A stretch of DNA of 64,000 nucleotides from Streptomyces sp. NBC_00193 (GTDB lineage Bacteria; Actinomycetota; Actinomycetes; Streptomycetales; Streptomycetaceae): assembly GCF_026342735.1 (NCBI RefSeq), contig NZ_JAPEMM010000002.1:992001-1056000 (forward strand), given 5' to 3'. Below, piece by piece: positions 59,272 to 64,000 of the stretch (within the stretch, counting starts at the first letter, position 1; the number at the start of each line of letters is the position of its first letter). The translations under genes and the position numbers were made by a program. The notes beneath the pieces were generated by a model. The model searched no databases. It saw only the letters and a list, made by a program, of their open reading frames with translations, and was not told where the DNA came from.

Positions 59272-60183
59272 TCAGCGCGGCGGCGGCTCCGGCAACGTCA
59301 TCCGGAATCCCCGTCCGAGCAGTTGCGGCAGGTAGCTCGCCAGCGCCTGCACGCTCTGCGAGCGGTTGCCTCCCGCGTCGTGGTTCAGCACGATCACCCC
59401 GGGCGCGGCCTGCTTGAGGACCCGCGACACGATCGCCCCGGTGCCGGGCTCCTTCCAGTCCAGGGTGTCCACGGTCCAGGCGAGCGGTTCCATGCCGAGC
59501 TCCGCGCCGATCTCGAAGGCGGCCCGGTTCCACGCCCCGTAGGGCGCCCGGAACCACTGCGGGGCGGTGCCGACGGCCTGCTGTACGACCTCGCTCGTGC
59601 GGCCGATCTCGGAGGCCATCGCCGGCCGGCTGATCTTGGTGAGCTGCGGATGGGTCCAGGTGTGATTGCCGATGACGTGTCCCTCGGCCACCATCCTGCG
59701 CAGCAGGTCCTTGTTCTCCACCGCCATCTCCCCGCAGACGAAGAACATGCCCCGGACGCCGTGGCGCGCCAGGGTGTCCAGGATGCCCGGGGTGTAGCGG
59801 GGGTCGGGGCCGTCGTCGAAGGTGAGGGTCATGGCGCTCGCCGTGCTCGCACCGGCGGGCAGTTCCAGGATCGGCCGGGTCCGTACGGCGGGCTTCGCCG
59901 CGGGTGCGCGCTCCGGGGCCCCTTCGGAGGTCATCGGTTCGAGCCGGTACGGGGATCCGCGCGGGAACTGCGGCAGTCCGGCGGGAGCTCCGGTGAGGGG
60001 TCCGGGCCCTGCGGCCCCGCCGGGTGCCGTCCCCGGGCCGGCTCCTGCGACGGGGGTCCGTGCGCCCGATGGCGGCAGATCGGTTTCGCCGCCCGTCAGC
60101 AGCCCTGCGGCGGCGGCGACTCCGAGGAAGACGGCGGAGCGCAGGAGCACGCGTCGCCCTACTGTCGGCTCGTCATTTTTCAT
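59272..60183 (-). CDS. Exported polysaccharide deacetylase (NodB homology domain)
   Basis: The 303-residue protein has an N-terminal signal of twin-arginine type (VGRRVLLRSAVFLGVAAAAGLL), a Pro/Gly/Ala linker and the NodB domain from about 115. TLTFDDGPDPRYTPGIL (motif 1, Asp-Asp for metal and base), GNHTWTHPQLTKI (motif 2, H-x-x-x-H), FRAPYGAWN (motif 3) and VIVLNHDAGGNRSQSVQAL (motif 5 His) are complete. It removes N-acetyl groups from peptidoglycan or chitin-like polymers outside the cell. It is divergent in function but adjacent to the sortase and LysX, all envelope-modifying. Confidence 0.88.
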   Translation of the reverse strand: MKNDEPTVGRRVLLRSAVFLGVAAAAGLLTGGETDLPPSGARTPVAGAGPGTAPGGAAGPGPLTGAPAGLPQFPRGSPYRLEPMTSEGAPERAPAAKPAVRTRPILELPAGASTASAMTLTFDDGPDPRYTPGILDTLARHGVRGMFFVCGEMAVENKDLLRRMVAEGHVIGNHTWTHPQLTKISRPAMASEIGRTSEVVQQAVGTAPQWFRAPYGAWNRAAFEIGAELGMEPLAWTVDTLDWKEPGTGAIVSRVLKQAAPGVIVLNHDAGGNRSQSVQALASYLPQLLGRGFRMTLPEPPPR

Positions 60184-60271
60184 TACTACTACGTATCAAC
60201 GACATCGCCGCAGATGTCGAGAGGCGCGGACGCGCCCCCGCGCGCTCACCCGCTCGGAGCAGTCCTGCCGG

Positions 60272-63200
60272 TCAGCCCCGCCTCACCAGCGGGAACGGCA
60301 GCGTCTCCCGGATCGTGAGCCCCGTGAGGAACATGACGAGGCGGTCGACCCCGATGCCCAGCCCGCCGGTCGGCGGCATCGCGTACTCCAGGGCGTCCAG
60401 GAAGTCGTTGTCGAGCTCCATCGCCTCCGGATCCCCGCCCGCCGCCAGCAGCGACTGCGCGGTCAGCCTGCGCCGCTGCTCGACGGGGTCGGTCAGTTCC
60501 GAGTAGGCGGTGCCCAGTTCGGTGCCGAAGGCCACCAGGTCCCAGCGCTCCGCGAGCCTGGGGTCCTTGCGGTGCTGCCGGGTGAGCGGGGAGACGTCGG
60601 TCGGGAAGTCCTTGTAGAAGGTGGGCAGCTTGGTGCGCTCCTCCACGAGCCGCTCGTACATCTCCAGGACCACGTCGCCCCGGGTGTTGTCGGGCGTGTG
60701 CGGGACGGCCGCGCGGTCGCACAGCCGCCGCAGGACGTGCTCCTCGGTGTCGGCGTCGACCTCCTCGCCGAGGGCCTCGCTGATCGCCCCGTACATCGTC
60801 TTGACCGGCCAGGGTCCGGAGATGTCGTGGACGACGAGCTTTCCGTCCGGTCCGGCCTTGTGCGCGATGGGCGAGCCGAAGGCGGCCGTGGCGGCGCCCT
60901 GGATCAGCTCGCGGGTCAGGTCGAGCATCACGTCGTAGTCGGCGAAGGCCTGGTAGGCCTCCAGCATCGTGAACTCGGGGTTGTGCTTGTAGGAGACGCC
61001 CTCGTTGCGGAAGGTGCGGCCCATCTCGAAGACCTTCTCCATACCGCCCACGCACAGCCGCTTCAGGTACAGCTCGGGTGCGATGCGCAGGTACAGGTCG
61101 AGGTCGTAGGCGTTGATGTGGGTGCGGAACGGGCGGGCGTTGGCCCCGCCGTGGATCTGCTGGAGCATCGGGGTCTCGACCTCCAGGTAGCCCCGGTCCA
61201 GCAGCCCCTGCCGCAGGGCCTGGACGGCGCTGGAGCGGGCCCGTACGACGTCGCGCGCCTCGGGGCTGGCGACCAGGTCGAGGTAGCGCTGGCGGACCTT
61301 GGCCTCCGGGTCGGCGAGGCCCTTGCGCTTGTCGGGCAGCGGGCGCAGGCACTTGCCGGTGAGCTGCCAGGAGTCGACGACCACGGACAGTTCGCCGGAC
61401 TTGCTGGCGCCGACCTCGCCGCTCGCGACGACGTGGTCGCCGAAGTCCACCTGGGAGGTGAAGGTGTCGAGCACGGAGGCGCCGGCCTCGTCCCGGGTGA
61501 ACATCAGCTGGATGTCCCCGGACCAGTCCCGCAGGACCGCGAACACCACGCCGCCGAGGTCGCGTACGAGCATCACGCGTCCGGCGAGGGTGACGGGCGA
61601 GCCGGTGCGGGCTCCGGGCGGGTAGCCGGGGTGCGCGGCCTTGAGTTCGGCGACGGTGTGGGTGCGCTGCGGGATGCCGACGGGGTACGGGTCGGTGCCG
61701 GCGGCCCGGATCCGCTCCAGCTTGAGGTGCCGGACCCGGACCTGTTCGGGCTGCCGCTCGGCCCGCGCGGCCTCGGCGTCCTCCTCCCCCACGGATTCCA
61801 GCCCGAGGGACTCGATGGGCGGCAGGCCCGCGGTGGTGGCGGGGGCGGTGAGCCCGCGCGGGTGGCCGTTGCCCCACAGGGTGCGCATGCTCGGCACGGA
61901 GACGAACCCCTCGGCGATGCCGGAGGCGAGGCTGACCCGGGCGAGCGAGCCGGCGTCCTGGAAGCAGAGGAACCGCGGGTACCACTCGGGGCCGTACTTG
62001 ACGTTCGAGCGGTACAGCGCCTCCAGCTGCCACCAGCGGGAGAAGAAGAGCAGCAGCTTGCGCCACACCTTGAGGACGGGACCGGCGCCGATCCGGCCGC
62101 CCTCCTCGAAGGCGGAGCGGAAGACGGCGAAGTTGAGGGAGATGCGGCGTACGCCCAGGCCCGGGGCGGCCGCGCAGAGCTCGGCGACCATGAACTCCAT
62201 GACCCCGTTGGGGGCGGCCCGGTCGCGGCGCATCAGGTCGAGGGAGATGCCGTCCTTGCCCCAGGGCACGAAGGAGAGCAGGGCGATCAGCTCGCCCTTG
62301 TCGTCGAAGGCCTCCACGAGGAGGCAGTCCCCGTCGGCGGAGTCCCCGAGCCGGTCGAGGGCCATGGAGAAGCCGCGTTCGGTCTCGGTGTCGCGCCACT
62401 TGTCGGCCCGGTCCACGATCATCTGCATCTCGTCCTCGGAGAGGGCGGAGTGGCGGCGGATGACGGTGCTGGCCCCGGTGCGCTTGACGCGGTTGACGGC
62501 CTGCCGGGTGACGCGCATGTCGCGGCCGTCGAGGTCGAAGTGGGCGACGTGCAGGATGGCCTCGTCGCCGAGCTGGAGGGCGCCGAGTCCGGAGCGGGCG
62601 TACGCGGTCGCGCCGTCCTCGGAGGCGCCCATGACGGCGGGCTGCCAGCCGTAGCGCCGGGCGACGGCGAGCCAGGCGTCGATGGCGGGGGTCCAGGAGG
62701 CCGGGTCGCCGACGGGGTCGCCGCTGCCGAGGCAGACGCCGGCCTCGACCCGGTAGGTGACGGCGGCCTTGCCGTTCGGGGCGAACACCACGGCCTTGTC
62801 CCGCCGGGTGGCGAAGTAGCCGAGGGAGTCGTTGCGCCCGTAGGCGCCCAGCAGCGCCCGGATGCGGGGCTCCTCGTCCCCGTGCAGGGCGGCGGTCAGC
62901 CGCTGGGAGCGGAAGAGGGTGGCGGCGGCGTTCAGCAGGGCGAGGGCGCCGAAGAGGCCGAGCAGGAAGTAGAGGGGCCTGGGCGGGTGGCCGTCGAACT
63001 GCCGGGCCGAGAACAGCCCGCCGAAGACCTGCTTGGCGGACCAGTCCAGCCACTGCCCCCGGGGCAGGCTTCCCGGGAACAGCGCGACCAGGCCCCAGCC
63101 GAGGAAGACGGCCGCGAGCAGGCCGAGTCCGAGCACGAGCAGGGCCCGCCACAGGGCCCCCGGCCGGGAGGCGGCGTTGAACTCCTTGCGCGCGGCGATC

Positions 63201-63595
63201 AGGAGGACGAGGGCGGCGACCGCGATGGCCATGGAGGAGAAGCCCACCCAGTAGTCCTCGGCGGCGACGGTCAGCACGTCGACCAGGAGCAGCAGGGCCA
63301 AATAGGTGACGACGATCCACCAGGCGACCTTCTTGCGCATGCCGAGTGCGGCGGCGAGGAGGAAGAGGAAGACGGCGTAGGCGAGGTTGGCGCTGACCGG
63401 TACGACGACGGCGTCGAGGAAGCGCACGACGGGCCGCAGCAGGCGGCGCAGCGTCGGGGAGAGCGCCAGCAGGGCGCACAACAGCCCGAGCGTGCCGAAG
63501 AACGCTCCGAAGGCGTCGGGCACCCGGTTCAGGAAGCGGCTGCGGCTGCCGCGCGTCCCGCGCGTCTCCTCCACGGTGGCACTCATGGTTCGCAC
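60272..63595 (-). CDS. lysX: Bifunctional lysyltransferase/lysine-tRNA ligase LysX
   Basis: The 1107-residue protein first has several membrane helices (about 30-270), then the lysyl-phosphatidylglycerol synthase (DUF2156/MprF C-terminal) domain (about 280-590: YFATRRDKAVVFAPNGKAAVTYRVEAGVCLGSGDPVG, DEMQMIVDRADKWRD). A fused lysyl-tRNA synthetase follows: OB fold VTLAGRVMLVRDLGGVVFAVL, motif 2 FRNEGVSYKHNPEFTMLE, motif 3 GLGIGVDRLVMFLTG. It charges tRNA with lysine and transfers it to phosphatidylglycerol, lowering surface charge and adding resistance to cationic peptides. Confidence 0.92.
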   Translation of the reverse strand: MRTMSATVEETRGTRGSRSRFLNRVPDAFGAFFGTLGLLCALLALSPTLRRLLRPVVRFLDAVVVPVSANLAYAVFLFLLAAALGMRKKVAWWIVVTYLALLLLVDVLTVAAEDYWVGFSSMAIAVAALVLLIAARKEFNAASRPGALWRALLVLGLGLLAAVFLGWGLVALFPGSLPRGQWLDWSAKQVFGGLFSARQFDGHPPRPLYFLLGLFGALALLNAAATLFRSQRLTAALHGDEEPRIRALLGAYGRNDSLGYFATRRDKAVVFAPNGKAAVTYRVEAGVCLGSGDPVGDPASWTPAIDAWLAVARRYGWQPAVMGASEDGATAYARSGLGALQLGDEAILHVAHFDLDGRDMRVTRQAVNRVKRTGASTVIRRHSALSEDEMQMIVDRADKWRDTETERGFSMALDRLGDSADGDCLLVEAFDDKGELIALLSFVPWGKDGISLDLMRRDRAAPNGVMEFMVAELCAAAPGLGVRRISLNFAVFRSAFEEGGRIGAGPVLKVWRKLLLFFSRWWQLEALYRSNVKYGPEWYPRFLCFQDAGSLARVSLASGIAEGFVSVPSMRTLWGNGHPRGLTAPATTAGLPPIESLGLESVGEEDAEAARAERQPEQVRVRHLKLERIRAAGTDPYPVGIPQRTHTVAELKAAHPGYPPGARTGSPVTLAGRVMLVRDLGGVVFAVLRDWSGDIQLMFTRDEAGASVLDTFTSQVDFGDHVVASGEVGASKSGELSVVVDSWQLTGKCLRPLPDKRKGLADPEAKVRQRYLDLVASPEARDVVRARSSAVQALRQGLLDRGYLEVETPMLQQIHGGANARPFRTHINAYDLDLYLRIAPELYLKRLCVGGMEKVFEMGRTFRNEGVSYKHNPEFTMLEAYQAFADYDVMLDLTRELIQGAATAAFGSPIAHKAGPDGKLVVHDISGPWPVKTMYGAISEALGEEVDADTEEHVLRRLCDRAAVPHTPDNTRGDVVLEMYERLVEERTKLPTFYKDFPTDVSPLTRQHRKDPRLAERWDLVAFGTELGTAYSELTDPVEQRRRLTAQSLLAAGGDPEAMELDNDFLDALEYAMPPTGGLGIGVDRLVMFLTGLTIRETLPFPLVRRG

Positions 63596-63647
63596 TGTAG
63601 GGAGGGCCGCGCCCCTTCGCGCGGTGAGCGGGTTTAGCCTCGCAAAG

Positions 63648-64000
63648 GTGACAGAGCATGTGGAAACGGGATTCGAGCGCGGTACGGACGGTCCGAAGGT
63701 GATCCTCGCCGGGGTGGACGGGTCGTCGTCCTCGCTCCGCGCGGCCGCCTACGCGGCGGGGCTGGCCCGGCGGCAGAACGCGCTGCTGGCGCTGGTGTAC
63801 GTCCAGCCGGTGATGCCGGCCGGGGCCTCGCTGGGGGCTCCGGTGTCGGAGGCCACCGAGGAGATCGCGGAGGGGCTGGTGGCCGAGATCCGGGAGTCCG
63901 CGGAGCGGCTGAAGGGCGTCTACGACGTCCGCTGGCAGTTCCACACCTTCCGCGGGGACGCGTACGCCGGGCTGGTGAGCGCGGCGGAGGAGCTGATGGC
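63648..64000 (+). CDS. Universal stress protein family (5' part)
   Basis: GTG 63648 lies after AAAG and opens a frame reaching the window end (about 117 residues). VILAGVDGSSSSLRAAAYAAGLARRQNALLALVYVQPVMPAG is the UspA-fold first strand and helix, with the ATP-binding region expected further on. USP proteins help cells under stress or starvation; partners are unknown. It is divergent from lysX, with a 52-bp gap. Confidence 0.8.
   Translation, partial: MTEHVETGFERGTDGPKVILAGVDGSSSSLRAAAYAAGLARRQNALLALVYVQPVMPAGASLGAPVSEATEEIAEGLVAEIRESAERLKGVYDVRWQFHTFRGDAYAGLVSAAEELM

Noticed and set aside
59822..63637. Plus-strand open frame of 1271 codons
   Set aside because: It is antisense to lysX and the deacetylase, which have complete motif sets; high GC keeps the third frame free of stops.

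Overview
This is a high-GC chromosomal window from a Streptomyces-type actinomycete. The evidence is the codon bias, the AGGAGG-like ribosome sites with many GTG and some TTG starts, an ergothioneine operon, a type-B succinate dehydrogenase operon, a LysX, an RmdA-like cyclic-di-GMP enzyme, a DUF574 methyltransferase and a class F sortase. From memory, the order egtABCD, olsBA, sdhCAB, LysR and rmdA resembles the SCO0910 to SCO0930 stretch of S. coelicolor; a synteny search would settle this. No tRNA, rRNA, CRISPR array or intact mobile element was seen.

Left part (1 to 27 kb): accessory genes. The window opens inside a NarK-type nitrate/nitrite transporter. Divergent from it is a 35-codon cysteine-type leader peptide ahead of a sulfonate-binding lipoprotein (SsuA) with no permease or ATPase beside it. 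A secreted SnoaL-like protein, a wrecked transposase, a TetR regulator with a hotdog thioesterase, a Cys-rich HTH regulator with DUF3291, and two genes with deletions (PLP synthase, methyltransferase) lead to DUF2252. Then come a flavin disulfide reductase with thioredoxin, a benzaldehyde-type dehydrogenase, a thiolase, a LacI regulator divergent from an MFS/hydrolase operon, more decayed genes (amidase, lipoprotein), an orphan MazF/PemK toxin, an AAA ATPase/HTH protein, a ricin-fold secreted lectin, a methyltransferase, a dienelactone hydrolase and a bacterial PARG-like macrodomain protein.

Middle (27 to 49 kb): conserved metabolism. egtA, egtB, egtC and egtD overlap start-to-stop and make ergothioneine; egtE is not here. 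They converge on olsB-olsA (ornithine lipids). The reading frames of egtD and olsA overlap tail to tail by 196 bases. An orphan sugar-binding lipoprotein carries a DasR-like operator inside its promoter. Dodecin, a HAD phosphatase, a leucine-rich-repeat-variant protein, an LLM flavin enzyme coupled to a UvrA-like ATPase, a cupin, a histidine-phosphatase-like lipoprotein, a Stealth glycan phosphotransferase and sdhCAB with a divergent LysR follow.

Right part (49 to 64 kb): regulation and envelope. A TetR/FAD-monooxygenase pair is followed by a DUF574 methyltransferase translationally coupled to a PAS-GGDEF-EAL protein. Then comes a surface cluster: a Pro-rich wall protein, a DUF4239 membrane protein, two related secreted proteins with membrane tails, a class F sortase and a polysaccharide deacetylase. 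LysX (lysyl-phosphatidylglycerol) and the start of a universal stress protein close the window. The sortase and one surface protein share a near-identical promoter block, the best lead for an undescribed co-regulated envelope system.

Recurring themes are internal deletions in several accessory genes, short tandem repeats at gene ends, and palindromic operator candidates between divergent genes.
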